The position numbers and the translations under genes are program-made. This document shows, in pieces, positions 37,371 to 46,185 of a DNA stretch of 64,000 bases (the first letter of the stretch is position 1; each line of letters opens with the position of its first letter). The notes below the pieces were generated by a model. The model saw only the letters and a program-made list of their open reading frames with translations. It searched no databases and was not told the origin of the DNA. The stretch is from Bacteroidota bacterium (GTDB lineage Bacteria > Bacteroidota > Bacteroidia > Bacteroidales > WCHB1-69): positions 1 to 64,000 of the forward strand of contig JAEZOU010000016.1 in the NCBI GenBank assembly GCA_023413895.1, written 5' to 3'.

Positions 37371-40300
37371 ATGAAAGGAAATTTTAAAAATTTTACCGCA
37401 AAAGTATGGGTATTTTTATTTTGCACCTTAAGCTTTTGCTTGTTCTTGAGCACTGCACAAGCTCAGACCGAAAGAACTTTTGAAAATGCAGGTACCACTG
37501 AACAATGGCAGGTGCCTACTAATGTAACCCAAATTACCATTGAAACTTGGGGCGCTGGCGGCGCTGGCGGATATTCTGAAGGAGAACCTTTTGATCCACA
37601 TCCTGCTGCTGGTGGTGGCGGTGGTGCTTACGCAAAATCTACCATCTCCGTTACGCCTGGCGAAATGCTAAACATTACTGTAGGTAGAGGTGGAGAAAAC
37701 CCCAATGGTACTGCCAGAGATGGTGAAAACTCAAGCGTAAAAAGAGGCACTACCACTTTGGTAGAAGCAGAAGGCGGAAAATCTGTTGGTGGAACAAATA
37801 CTCGTACGGGTGCGCAAGGCGGACAAGCCTCTAACTCTATTGGAGATGTAAAGTACAGCGGGGGAAATGGTGGAGACTCATCTGAGAGCGGTCCAAATTG
37901 CGCTGGAGGCGGTGGCGGGGCTGCTGGTGATGACCAAGGAAACGGGGAAGATGGGGAAGATGGATCTAGTACTTCTTTAGGTGGAGATGGTGGTACCGGT
38001 GGACAAGCTATTAATAATCCATTCCGAGGCCATGGAGGAGATGGTTTCCTCAGCAATACTTTTACTGGATGGGCAGGTGAAGGCAATAATGGTCTAAATT
38101 TCGGAGGTGGAGGCGGAGGTTCCGTTTCTATATCCACAAATAATAATAATGCTGGTGGCAAAGGTGCACAAGGTTATATCCGTATCTCTTACGAGGAAGC
38201 TTTGCAAGTTTCTTATGTTTTGAATGGTGCTACAAATCCAACTGAGATTCAACCAGGTATGATTAACCCTGGTGATCCTATGATTAGTGTACAACCTGGC
38301 ACTGTTACCAAAGATAACCACACTTTTGAAGGCTGGTTCTACGATGCTGCTTTCACACAATCTGTTGATTGGACTGCAAATTGTACACAAACTAGCAATT
38401 TTATTCTCTACGCAAAATGGACACTTAACCCAGTAACCGTTTATTTCAACACAAACGGAGGAAACCCTATTCCATTAGCTAAACAGATTACAATTGGCGA
38501 TGCTATGAGTACCGTACAGCCAGCAACAAACCCAGCTCGTACTGGTTATAACTTTGTAGGTTGGTGCTATGATGAAGCGCTTACCAATGCTGTAGTTTGG
38601 AGCGACACTTGCACAGCAACTACAGATTTCACCCTCTACGCAAAATGGGAAAGTGCATTGGCAGCTACTTCCACTAAAGTAAAAGATGTAACCTGCTACG
38701 GTGGAACCGATGGAGAAATTAAGATCAATATTTCAAATGGTGTAGCTCCTTTCACCTATACCCTTACTGGTACTGAAACTCGTAATAACGTATCAGCTAA
38801 TTTAGGCGAGAATGATGTAGAAAACTTGGCTGCTGGTTCTTATAATATCACTGTAAAAGATAATTCAGGTAAGGTAGTTCCTGCAACTCCTGCTCAAATT
38901 ACCATTGAACAACCTGCAGAAATGACTGCCGTAACCTTAACCACAAATACTGACCTTTGCGGAACCAACATAACTGCAATTGAAATGACCGCTTCTGGCG
39001 AAACGGGATACACATATACTTGGGCGGTAGATCCTGCTGTTAATACGCAAGAAAGCGGAACAGGCAATAACATAATGACCATTTCTAATTTGGGTACTAA
39101 CACTACATTTAATTATAGTGTTACCGCAACAAATACAGCTGGTTGTACGAAAACAGCTACAAAAACAATTGCCATTGGCACTGCGCAAGTAGAAATCATT
39201 ACCACAGATGCTGATCTTTGCTACGATGAAACCACAACTCTTACTGCAAATGGAGCGAACATCTCATCTTACGAATGGTCAACAGGTGCAACAACTAATA
39301 GTATCACAACCCCTGCTCAAGCAGTTGGTACCAAAACATATTCCGTTACTATCACCAACATCTCTGGCTGCACAGCTACCGATGATATTACCATTACCAC
39401 CCAAGCTGCTGTTGAAACTGTTTCTGGCATTACTCTAGACATCTGCACAGGTAATGGTTTCAGCTACACACCAAACACAAGCAGCACAACCCTTAAATAT
39501 ACTTGGACTATCGATAGCAACAAAGTCGTAACAGGCGTAGCACCACAATCCACACCTACTACTGCTCCTATTACTGGAAGCAATTTGGTAAACAACAGCA
39601 ATGAAATTCAAACCGTAGTTTACGAAGTTACTCCTTGGGAAGGTAGCTGCTCTGGAACTCCATTTACCGTAACTATTAATGTTAAACCAAGCATAAAGAA
39701 CGCAACCACATCTTTCGACAATTATCCTGTTTATATAACCCTCTATTATGGTGCTTGCGATACATTATATAATGTACCTACTCCTACTTATACTACAAAT
39801 TACGAAGGAACTCTTACACTTAGTAATAATGTTTCTTCTGTAAATAGCGGCACGATTTTGGGACGTATTGCTCCTGGCACACATCCTATCGTTTGGACAC
39901 TTACTGACGAATGTGGAAATCCACAAAGTTATACTAAAAACTATATTGTAAGCTATCCACCATGTGGAACAGATTTAACTGCAATTGATACCGATAACAA
40001 CACCTATCAAACCGTACGTATTGGTTGTGAATGTTGGACAAAGAGCAACTTAAGAACTACAACTTATAGTGATGGTTCAGACGTTGCATTTGCAAGAGCT
40101 TACAGCAGCCAAGCTTATCCCGATACAACTGCCAATAAAGCTAACTTTGGTTTACTTTATACTTGGTACTCGGCAGTTAATGTAGCAGAAGGAAACGATA
40201 CTGCAGAACCAGCAGTAAAAACTGCTGCTGGTAGTGGTTACCCATACGTTCAAGGTGTTTGTCCTGAAGGTTGGGCAATTCCATCAATGGCACAATATTA

Positions 40301-40595
40301 CAATGCTGTTTCAACAGTTTCTAATATTGATGGTATGAAATCTACCGACATCAACAAATGGTTACCAGAACACGCAGGCACTGACGAAAGCGGATTTAGT
40401 GCTGTAGGTGCTGGTTTCTACAATGCTGGTCTTGGATTTGAGTCTTTATTAGGAAAAACTTGGTTCTGGTCATACGATCAAAACATCCACACTGCTCAAG
40501 CGGCATCAATCGGATACTATTGTATTGAAATGTTAAATGAAGAACAACCCAAAGGAATGGGATTCAGTGTAAGATGTATTAAGAGAGACAACTAA
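37371..40595 (+). CDS. Mosaic surface protein: Gly-rich, InlB-type, SprB-type and FISUMP domains
   Basis: A 1074-residue exported protein with a signal peptide (about 1-32, ending AQAQ). Residues ~45-275 are a glycine-rich domain (GAGGAGGY, AAGGGGGAYAKS). Two Listeria/Bacteroides InlB-type repeats follow (about 280-350 and 355-425), both ending LYAKW. Residues ~428-520 are a SprB-like adhesin repeat (KVKDVTCYGGTDGEI to ITIEQP), then Ig/PKD-like beta regions. The end (about 870-1074) is a Fibrobacter-type major paralogous domain (FISUMP: YQTVRIGCECWTKSNL, GVCPEGWAIPS, GFSVRCIK). No T9SS sorting domain is visible, so export to the surface is uncertain. Probable adhesin or matrix protein. Confidence 0.88.
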   Translation: MKGNFKNFTAKVWVFLFCTLSFCLFLSTAQAQTERTFENAGTTEQWQVPTNVTQITIETWGAGGAGGYSEGEPFDPHPAAGGGGGAYAKSTISVTPGEMLNITVGRGGENPNGTARDGENSSVKRGTTTLVEAEGGKSVGGTNTRTGAQGGQASNSIGDVKYSGGNGGDSSESGPNCAGGGGGAAGDDQGNGEDGEDGSSTSLGGDGGTGGQAINNPFRGHGGDGFLSNTFTGWAGEGNNGLNFGGGGGGSVSISTNNNNAGGKGAQGYIRISYEEALQVSYVLNGATNPTEIQPGMINPGDPMISVQPGTVTKDNHTFEGWFYDAAFTQSVDWTANCTQTSNFILYAKWTLNPVTVYFNTNGGNPIPLAKQITIGDAMSTVQPATNPARTGYNFVGWCYDEALTNAVVWSDTCTATTDFTLYAKWESALAATSTKVKDVTCYGGTDGEIKINISNGVAPFTYTLTGTETRNNVSANLGENDVENLAAGSYNITVKDNSGKVVPATPAQITIEQPAEMTAVTLTTNTDLCGTNITAIEMTASGETGYTYTWAVDPAVNTQESGTGNNIMTISNLGTNTTFNYSVTATNTAGCTKTATKTIAIGTAQVEIITTDADLCYDETTTLTANGANISSYEWSTGATTNSITTPAQAVGTKTYSVTITNISGCTATDDITITTQAAVETVSGITLDICTGNGFSYTPNTSSTTLKYTWTIDSNKVVTGVAPQSTPTTAPITGSNLVNNSNEIQTVVYEVTPWEGSCSGTPFTVTINVKPSIKNATTSFDNYPVYITLYYGACDTLYNVPTPTYTTNYEGTLTLSNNVSSVNSGTILGRIAPGTHPIVWTLTDECGNPQSYTKNYIVSYPPCGTDLTAIDTDNNTYQTVRIGCECWTKSNLRTTTYSDGSDVAFARAYSSQAYPDTTANKANFGLLYTWYSAVNVAEGNDTAEPAVKTAAGSGYPYVQGVCPEGWAIPSMAQYYNAVSTVSNIDGMKSTDINKWLPEHAGTDESGFSAVGAGFYNAGLGFESLLGKTWFWSYDQNIHTAQAASIGYYCIEMLNEEQPKGMGFSVRCIKRDN

Positions 40596-40617
40596 TAAAC
40601 TCTAAAATATTACACAA

Positions 40618-40655
40618 TAATGCCCCACAAGTTTTGTTTAACTTATGGGGCATTA
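40618..40655. terminator. Bidirectional Rho-independent terminator
   Basis: A long hairpin: TAATGCCCCA/TGGGGCATTA (10 bp), one C/A mismatch, AAGTT/AACTT, 6-base loop. It lies between the convergent mosaic surface protein gene (plus) and the small helix-turn-helix gene (minus) and can serve both. Confidence 0.85.
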
Positions 40656-40678
40656 CTTATTTTGTTAGTGTTAAATTT

Positions 40679-40858
40679 TTATTTTGCGGGTTCCCATTTG
40701 CAACGGACAGGCGAAATTATTGCGCCCTCATCTTTGAGTTGTTTCATTGCTTTATCAACTTCTTTGCGGTCTAAGCCACTAAGTTCTGCAATTTTACCAG
40801 CATTTAAAGGTTCTCCTGCACCTTTCATTGTTTCTAATACTTTCTCTTTAGTTTCCAT
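40679..40858 (-). CDS. Small winged-helix-like DNA-binding protein
   Basis: A 59-residue protein beginning METKEKVLETMK and ending CKWEPAK. The segment KIAELSGLDRKEVDKAMKQL is a textbook helix-turn-helix, followed by a short wing (EGAIISPVRCKW). It resembles a minimal MarR/ArsR-like winged helix; small proteins of this kind are common in Bacteroidales, but their targets are unknown. It is independent of its neighbours and ends at the shared hairpin 40618-40655. It could sense a ligand or pair with another regulator; nothing in the sequence shows which. Confidence 0.82.
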   Translation of the reverse strand: METKEKVLETMKGAGEPLNAGKIAELSGLDRKEVDKAMKQLKDEGAIISPVRCKWEPAK

Positions 40859-41009
40859 AATTCTGATTTTGTTTTAATTTTTGCCTATAACGAAAAATCC
40901 TTTGGCATTAGTATGCTTTCTCAAGATAAAAATCGTCCATTCTTCAAACTTTGATTTATTGAAAAGTAATCTTTCACCCAAAATTCATCTCAAATTTCGA
41001 TAAAATTGA

Positions 41010-41017
41010 TAATTTTG
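41010..41017 (+). promoter_or_regulatory. -7 box for crcB
   Basis: TAATTTTG, 46 bases before the crcB start at 41064. No fluoride-riboswitch-like structure is apparent in the leader. Confidence 0.45.
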
Positions 41018-41063
41018 CAGAATAAATAAAGAGAAATAGAAAGAAGCAAATAAATATCCATTT

Positions 41064-41441
41064 ATGATGAAATCATTATTAATTGTTGGCATTGGTAGCT
41101 TTTTCGGAGGCGCACTGAGGTACTATTTATCTTCTCTAATGAAAACTGTTTGTAATCAAGATTTTCCTTGGGGCACATTACTTGTGAACCTCATCGGATG
41201 CTTTCTGTTTGGCGTAGTTTTTGCAATTTTCAACAGAGTAAGTTCGCCTACCAATACATGGTGTTTACTGCTTACTACTGGGGTATGTGGAGGATTCACC
41301 ACATTCTCTGCATTTGCTCATGAAAGCGTACAAATGCTTCAGAACGGAAATCTTTTGGGATTTGCCAGTTATATCGTTATAAGCATTATCTTAGGACTTC
41401 TTTTGATTGCATTAGGATATTGGATTGTAAAAATAGTGTAG
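41064..41441 (+). CDS. crcB: Fluoride ion channel CrcB/Fluc
   Basis: A 125-residue protein with four transmembrane helices and the signatures GIGSFFGGALRYYLSS, FPWGTLLVNLIGCFLFG and TGVCGGFTTFSAFAHES. Fluc proteins form dual-topology dimers that export fluoride. Normal length. ATG 41064 and 41067 are equivalent starts. The DUF1294 gene follows after 9 bases, probably in the same transcript. Confidence 0.95.
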   Translation: MMKSLLIVGIGSFFGGALRYYLSSLMKTVCNQDFPWGTLLVNLIGCFLFGVVFAIFNRVSSPTNTWCLLLTTGVCGGFTTFSAFAHESVQMLQNGNLLGFASYIVISIILGLLLIALGYWIVKIV

Positions 41442-41450
41442 GAGATTCGC

Positions 41451-41720
41451 ATGGAAAGTTCTATATTCATCAACTATCTCATTATTATTAATATAGTTAC
41501 ATTTTTTATATATGGGATAGATAAATATAAAGCGAAGAAAAGCCAATGGAGAGTTTCAGAAAAAATTTTGATTACACTTGCCATTCTTGGCGGCAGCATT
41601 GGGGCGTGGATTGGAATAAAAACCTGGCGCCATAAAACTAAACATCAAAAATTTAAATTGGGCATTCCTATTATAATGGTAATACAAATATGTTTATTGA
41701 TATACTTGTTTTGCAGATAA
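41451..41720 (+). CDS. DUF1294 small membrane protein
   Basis: An 89-residue protein with two or three hydrophobic segments and the DUF1294 pattern IYGIDKYKAKKSQWRVSEK followed by LAILGGSIGAWIG and HKTKHQKF. The function of the family is unknown. It lies 9 bases downstream of crcB. Confidence 0.85.
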   Translation: MESSIFINYLIIINIVTFFIYGIDKYKAKKSQWRVSEKILITLAILGGSIGAWIGIKTWRHKTKHQKFKLGIPIIMVIQICLLIYLFCR

Positions 41721-41865
41721 AACATAGGGGGAATTGGCTTCTGAAGCGAAGAGTGGATTACAAAATAAGACTTGTAAATAGACAATTTAACGAGAATCCT
41801 AAATCTTTCGGAATAGGGTTTTCAGATAGTATAATATATTAACTAACTGAGAATCTATATTTTAA

Positions 41866-41890
41866 AAGGCGACCTTAATAAGGCCGCCTT
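41866..41890. terminator. Hairpin terminator after the three-gene secreted operon
   Basis: AAGGCG/CGCCTT with an inner CCTT/AAGG after one A/C mismatch and a 3-base loop. It lies 12 bases beyond the stop at 41903 on the minus strand, with A/T-rich flanks on both sides. Confidence 0.75.
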
Positions 41891-41902
41891 AATCTAAAGT
41901 AA

Positions 41903-43177
41903 CTAACCTACAATATTTTTTATATCAATACAAAGAATTTTATTGAAAGTGGTACAATAGAGCAAACCTGTTGCAGGGTCAATGGTTACACCACCTTTGA
42001 AATCATATTTAGGAGATGAGAATTTCCAAACTATCTCACCAGTTGTTGTAGAAATTGCTAATAAATCGTGGTCATAAACCTTATTTCCTGTACAGAAAAT
42101 CAATCCATTGTAGATAGCCATTTGACTAACACTTGCAGGACAATAATAATATGCCTTTTTCCAGATTTCAGCACCATTTTCTATATTGAGGCAATAATAT
42201 TTTCCGGTGTAGGTTTGAATGTAGAGTCTGCCATTATCGAGCAGAGGAGGAGTGTATGTGAGATTATCATTAGAGAAATATTTCTGCCAAACCACGTCAC
42301 CCGTATTAATATCAAGGCAATGCATTGAGTGTGTACAACAGAAAATTACAAGATTATTATGGATAATAGGAAGGAAATTTTTAGGATCTTCGTTAGTTGT
42401 AAAATTCTCTTTTTGCCATTCGACTTTTCTTTGAGTAAGGTTATAGCAATTGGCAATTAGCGAGAAATCCATTGCCGTATAATCCCAATAAAGGAAAGTA
42501 TATAGGAGAAGTGTATCAAAATTTGAATTTATGGTATAAGCAACAGACATTGGCAGACAATTCATATCGTGTCCAGACACACCACCAAATGTTTGAAACA
42601 TTTCAAATTGTCCATTTTCAGAAATCAATCTTCCGATAGATCCGTAGCTATTGTAACCTGACAAAGCAAGACCAACCAAAACATCTTTTCCTATTGGGTT
42701 AACAAAATTCATTGGCCAAACGCCTGCTTCGCTATAGGTCCAAAGTTGTTGTTGTCCCGACAACGAATAAGCCTGATATTTTTCCTCATCTACAAAAACG
42801 AGTAGATCATTATTATTTCCAGCGATTGTAAAATCGTTAATCGGTTCTGATGTAAGCGTAGCCAATCCACATTCACTAACGGGCCAATCTTGTGCAAAAT
42901 CACCCGTAAGTTTGTCATAGACAGCAATTCCATGTCGAGGCGTTGACATTTGTTCATAATCTAAAGCAGAAGCATAAATCAGTTTATCTCCTGAAATTTT
43001 TAGAGGGAGGGAAGATACAGAAAGGCTATCGGTTACGATATTTCTCTGCCATAGAATAGCAACATCCTCATCTGTGTATGTAGGAGTTGTATCATCTCCT
43101 CCATTGGAATCTTTGCATGAATAAGTTAATGCACTTAAGATAAATAAAGCTAAGAAAAAGATAGTTTTTGGTTTCAT
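41903..43177 (-). CDS. PQQ-like beta-propeller lipoprotein
   Basis: A 424-residue lipoprotein with lipobox ALTYSC (about Cys21). It contains beta-propeller blades of the PQQ/WD type, with repeats such as GDVVWQKYFS, GAEIWKKAYYY and GEIVWKFSSP, each an outward strand with the typical Trp. No PQQ-binding or dehydrogenase residues are recognised, so a binding or scaffold role (BamB-like) is more likely than catalysis. It is the last gene of an operon with a T9SS cargo protein and a serine hydrolase, 25 bases after the hydrolase gene. Confidence 0.82.
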   Translation of the reverse strand: MKPKTIFFLALFILSALTYSCKDSNGGDDTTPTYTDEDVAILWQRNIVTDSLSVSSLPLKISGDKLIYASALDYEQMSTPRHGIAVYDKLTGDFAQDWPVSECGLATLTSEPINDFTIAGNNNDLLVFVDEEKYQAYSLSGQQQLWTYSEAGVWPMNFVNPIGKDVLVGLALSGYNSYGSIGRLISENGQFEMFQTFGGVSGHDMNCLPMSVAYTINSNFDTLLLYTFLYWDYTAMDFSLIANCYNLTQRKVEWQKENFTTNEDPKNFLPIIHNNLVIFCCTHSMHCLDINTGDVVWQKYFSNDNLTYTPPLLDNGRLYIQTYTGKYYCLNIENGAEIWKKAYYYCPASVSQMAIYNGLIFCTGNKVYDHDLLAISTTTGEIVWKFSSPKYDFKGGVTIDPATGLLYCTTFNKILCIDIKNIVG

Positions 43178-43202
43178 AATATTATGGATTTTATTGGATT
43201 AA

Positions 43203-44774
43203 TTAATTTCCTTGTTGTTTAGGACTCGTATAAAAGAATGCACCATAATTGCCATTAAACAAATTGTTCAAGAACTCTTTAAAGCCACAATCATTACGAA
43301 CTTGCATGTGTGAAGAGCCTTGTGACCCTGCTCCAGCTTCACAATCACCATAAATTTTAATAGGGGTATGTGTTGCAGAGGTGAGGTCAGCAGCACTTTC
43401 AGCAAGAACAATACCATCGTTGAGTTTATTTTCGAAAACAATTTGCCAAGAATCTCCTCCAAGAGACAATCCATTCAAATAGTTATTGATGGAGGTGACA
43501 GCATCTTGTGTAAATCCATATTCAGGCCATAGAACACGATTTACACTATTTAAAATGCGATTAACATGAACCTCCTTGGCACCAATTACATTTTTCCAAC
43601 AATTATCAGCGTTGTCGAACCATTCCACACCTTCTTGCCAATTTATCATTCTATTATAGAACATCTGAGCATGAAGATATGCACCTAACCAAACCAAGGG
43701 TAGCCAATAGGTATGATTTGCAACATTCATACTATTTTCATAACGAGCTTCATTAACGAGGTAGTTACTATTATAATATTGGTATGCAGGATAAATGAAC
43801 GTGTTGTAAAAGTTCCAATCGTCATTAGCTTCAAAAGGTGCTGCATCATTCGGATTATGGATCAACCAATTGGCTGTTCTCCAAAAAAGGTTGTCTTGGT
43901 CCTCTACAGCATACGCTGAGAGCTTATGTAAATTATTGTAAATAGGATAGATACTATCTTGATTTAGTACATCAATAAAAGGTGCATCTACACAATAGTC
44001 GGCCGTAATAGATTGATAGTAATCGCTAAAAAATGCAGGCAGCAATTGTTGACTAATGACATTGCAAACTCCGTTCGTAATGGTATAATCTTTATCTAAA
44101 ACATGCAGAATTATATCAATCCAGAAATTACTACTTGCAGGACCTTTGATTAAAGAGCGGCAAGCATCTTCAGCCATATCTTGAATTTTATAGCGGTTGT
44201 TTAAAATCTTTGCACCTTGAAGCGGTCCTGTTACATTAACAAACCCACCATAACCCAATCCATACCAAGGATAGGGGTCATCTCCTGTTGCGTCAAGATG
44301 TAAAACGGTACGCCCAACCACTCCACCTTGACTATGACCAAAAATGATTGCTCTTGCTGGATCTAGTCCATAATTGAGAATATCTTGTTGTGCTTGTAAA
44401 CGTATATCATCGCGGATTTGATAGGCTGCTGTATTTAGTGTTCCATTAACGCTATGTGTATAATCTAAACGTGTAACAAAACAATTACGCGCAAGAAATC
44501 CTGGAATATGCAACTCCTCATCCCAACAAGCATCAGAAGCGACTGTCCACGATGACCGATCTCCTCCTAAACCATGTATAAAATATAGTCTTCGAAAATC
44601 ACCATTGGTCTCTGGCTCAGGAATGGGTTGGATAACGAAATCGTCTGGATTAAAAGGTGTGGTAAATGAGGAATCAAACCCAATGGGTATATGTCCATAC
44701 AAAGAATCTATTTGACACCACACGTTGCTCATACTACAAATGAAAAGAGAGCATAAAAATATAATTTTTTTCAT
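43203..44774 (-). CDS. Secreted serine alpha/beta hydrolase (lipase/PGAP1-like)
   Basis: A 523-residue exported hydrolase with a signal peptide (about 1-20, NVWCQ). The oxyanion loop IHGLGGDRSSW (67-77) and the nucleophile elbow GHSQGG (Ser148) are clear. A late His in SSHMQVRND is a candidate for the triad base. The long insert between residues ~180 and 440 suggests an unusual lid or cap. The substrate is unknown; lipids or acyl esters are plausible. ATG 44774 is preferred to 44780. Co-transcribed with the upstream T9SS cargo gene and the downstream propeller. Confidence 0.8.
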   Translation of the reverse strand: MKKIIFLCSLFICSMSNVWCQIDSLYGHIPIGFDSSFTTPFNPDDFVIQPIPEPETNGDFRRLYFIHGLGGDRSSWTVASDACWDEELHIPGFLARNCFVTRLDYTHSVNGTLNTAAYQIRDDIRLQAQQDILNYGLDPARAIIFGHSQGGVVGRTVLHLDATGDDPYPWYGLGYGGFVNVTGPLQGAKILNNRYKIQDMAEDACRSLIKGPASSNFWIDIILHVLDKDYTITNGVCNVISQQLLPAFFSDYYQSITADYCVDAPFIDVLNQDSIYPIYNNLHKLSAYAVEDQDNLFWRTANWLIHNPNDAAPFEANDDWNFYNTFIYPAYQYYNSNYLVNEARYENSMNVANHTYWLPLVWLGAYLHAQMFYNRMINWQEGVEWFDNADNCWKNVIGAKEVHVNRILNSVNRVLWPEYGFTQDAVTSINNYLNGLSLGGDSWQIVFENKLNDGIVLAESAADLTSATHTPIKIYGDCEAGAGSQGSSHMQVRNDCGFKEFLNNLFNGNYGAFFYTSPKQQGN

Positions 44775-44793
44775 AATCATCAGTTTTTAAGAT

Positions 44794-45879
44794 TTATTTT
44801 TTGATAATTTTTTGTGATTCCTCATTTTTTCCGCTTCGACAATATAAAATATAATTACCCGAAGGGAGGAATGACACATCAATTTCCACAGGAATTCCTG
44901 TTTCTATCTTTCTAGTAATCAACTTTTTACCTGACATATCAAAGAGTGAAACTTCTGCCATTTCCTTCTCTCCATCCATAACTGTTACTATAATTTTATT
45001 CTCCACTGGATTGGGATAGACGGATAACATAAATAGATTTATTGATTCATTATATTCCTGCATTATCAACTCTTTTGTATTAAAATTGCTAACTCTTTGA
45101 GAAAAATCCACCATTTTTTTGCCTTTTTTGTCGATTACATAATAATTTTTATAGACACAATTTTCGACCCTCTCTACACGAATTCCATTTATCTCTTTGT
45201 AGTTTGTTCTAATGTGCATTGTAGGAATATAATAACCATTTACCCTTTTATAAAATGTTGATATTGAATTATCAACGGCTCTACCATCATAGGCAATAAT
45301 CTCTACAATATAATTTCTAAAATCTATAATAGTAAAAATATTTTGTATTTCTGCTTTTATAACACCCCTACGTGAGTCAAAATTAGCCCGAAACCCATCT
45401 TGTAGAAACCTATTAAAAATATCACGAGGATTTTGATCAAAAAGGCCGTTATAGATTCCAAATTGCTCAACTTCACGATCGCTGAGCGGAAAAACATTCA
45501 CGTTATCTGTGTCTGTAGGATGGCGAAGAATATTCCCTTGATGGTCTAAAAGTGTCATTCCTTGTTGGTCACAAATTCTTTTTCCCACCTCATTGGAAAA
45601 ATCGTTCTGAAATCTTGGCGCATTTAAATATGTATTGATTGTAGTTATCATGTTGTTATGATCTATGAGTATTTTACACTCTTCATTTTCAGGTTCTTTC
45701 TGCATCTGAATTAAATCCAAATCTCCCAAAACATGGATATCTGTCTTTTCTGGAATTGAATAAGTTGTGGTTGTATAGGTCGAGTAACCAACCTCCCGTT
45801 TATATCGCTGAGCTCTCGCTTCTAATACATTTATAATAAGTATTGATGAGATGATAATTAGTTTTGCTAGTGTTTTCAT
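44794..45879 (-). CDS. T9SS-sorted secreted protein of unknown function
   Basis: A 361-residue protein with a signal peptide (about 1-23, ending LEARAQ). The middle (about 30-270) is not recognised: beta-rich with segments such as NYIVEIIAYDGRAVDNS and RVERVENCVYKNYYVID. The last ~75 residues are a T9SS type A sorting domain (LSVYPNPVENK, then VSLFDMSGKKL and SGNYILYCRSG). It is the first gene of the secreted operon, with a long leader and a -7 box at 46006-46013. Confidence 0.82.
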   Translation of the reverse strand: MKTLAKLIIISSILIINVLEARAQRYKREVGYSTYTTTTYSIPEKTDIHVLGDLDLIQMQKEPENEECKILIDHNNMITTINTYLNAPRFQNDFSNEVGKRICDQQGMTLLDHQGNILRHPTDTDNVNVFPLSDREVEQFGIYNGLFDQNPRDIFNRFLQDGFRANFDSRRGVIKAEIQNIFTIIDFRNYIVEIIAYDGRAVDNSISTFYKRVNGYYIPTMHIRTNYKEINGIRVERVENCVYKNYYVIDKKGKKMVDFSQRVSNFNTKELIMQEYNESINLFMLSVYPNPVENKIIVTVMDGEKEMAEVSLFDMSGKKLITRKIETGIPVEIDVSFLPSGNYILYCRSGKNEESQKIIKK

Positions 45880-45918
45880 ATTTTATATTTTTAGAGTTTA
45901 TATTATTTGTACTAGATA

Positions 45919-45936
45919 CCTGCCCTAACGGACAGG
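45919..45936 (-). other. Hairpin with short leader ORF in the long 5' leader
   Basis: In the ~120-base leader upstream of 45879 there is a stem CCTGCCC/GGACAGG with one mismatch and a 4-base loop. On the minus strand an ORF of 14 codons (45925-45969, MKKYIIKKPMLPVR) stops inside it. This could be an attenuator or chance. Confidence 0.3.
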
Positions 45937-46005
45937 CAACATCGGCTTTTTGATAATATATTTTTTCATAGTTATAGAATTGATAATTATTGCGGATCCA
46001 CGCTG

Positions 46006-46013
46006 CAAATATA
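46006..46013 (-). promoter_or_regulatory. -7 box for the three-gene secreted operon
   Basis: On the minus strand this reads TATATTTG, 126 bases before the ATG at 45879. No clear -33 partner. The rest of the 45880-46185 gap holds the hairpin and the pgk promoter. Confidence 0.5.
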
Positions 46014-46123
46014 GATAAAATTAAAATACATTTAACATTTTTATAGTAATTTATATCTAATCTAAACAATAACATTTTTATCTAAAGTGTTAAGAAACAA
46101 AAAATCAGAAAAAGCGTTTATTA

Positions 46124-46155
46124 TTTGCATCATATACAAATAAGTTGTATCTTTG
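46124..46155 (+). promoter_or_regulatory. Sigma-ABfr promoter of pgk
   Basis: TTTG (46124-46127), 20 bases, then TATCTTTG (46148-46155): both elements and spacing match the Bacteroidetes consensus. The start codon at 46186 leaves a leader of about 25 bases. Confidence 0.8.
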
Positions 46156-46185
46156 CCCGTAATATTTATCATAAAACAATCTCTT

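Noticed and set aside
37628..38161. 177-codon proline-rich ORF on the minus strand
   Set aside because: It is the antisense of the glycine-rich domain; Gly codons read backwards give Pro. No independent start signal.
40620..40877. 85-codon plus-strand ORF with hydrophobic start
   Set aside because: It begins in the terminator hairpin and is the antisense of the small helix-turn-helix gene, which has much better coding character.
40860..41063. Fluoride riboswitch expected upstream of crcB
   Set aside because: No pseudoknot-like GG-GATGG / CC pattern was seen in the leader; only a -7 box.
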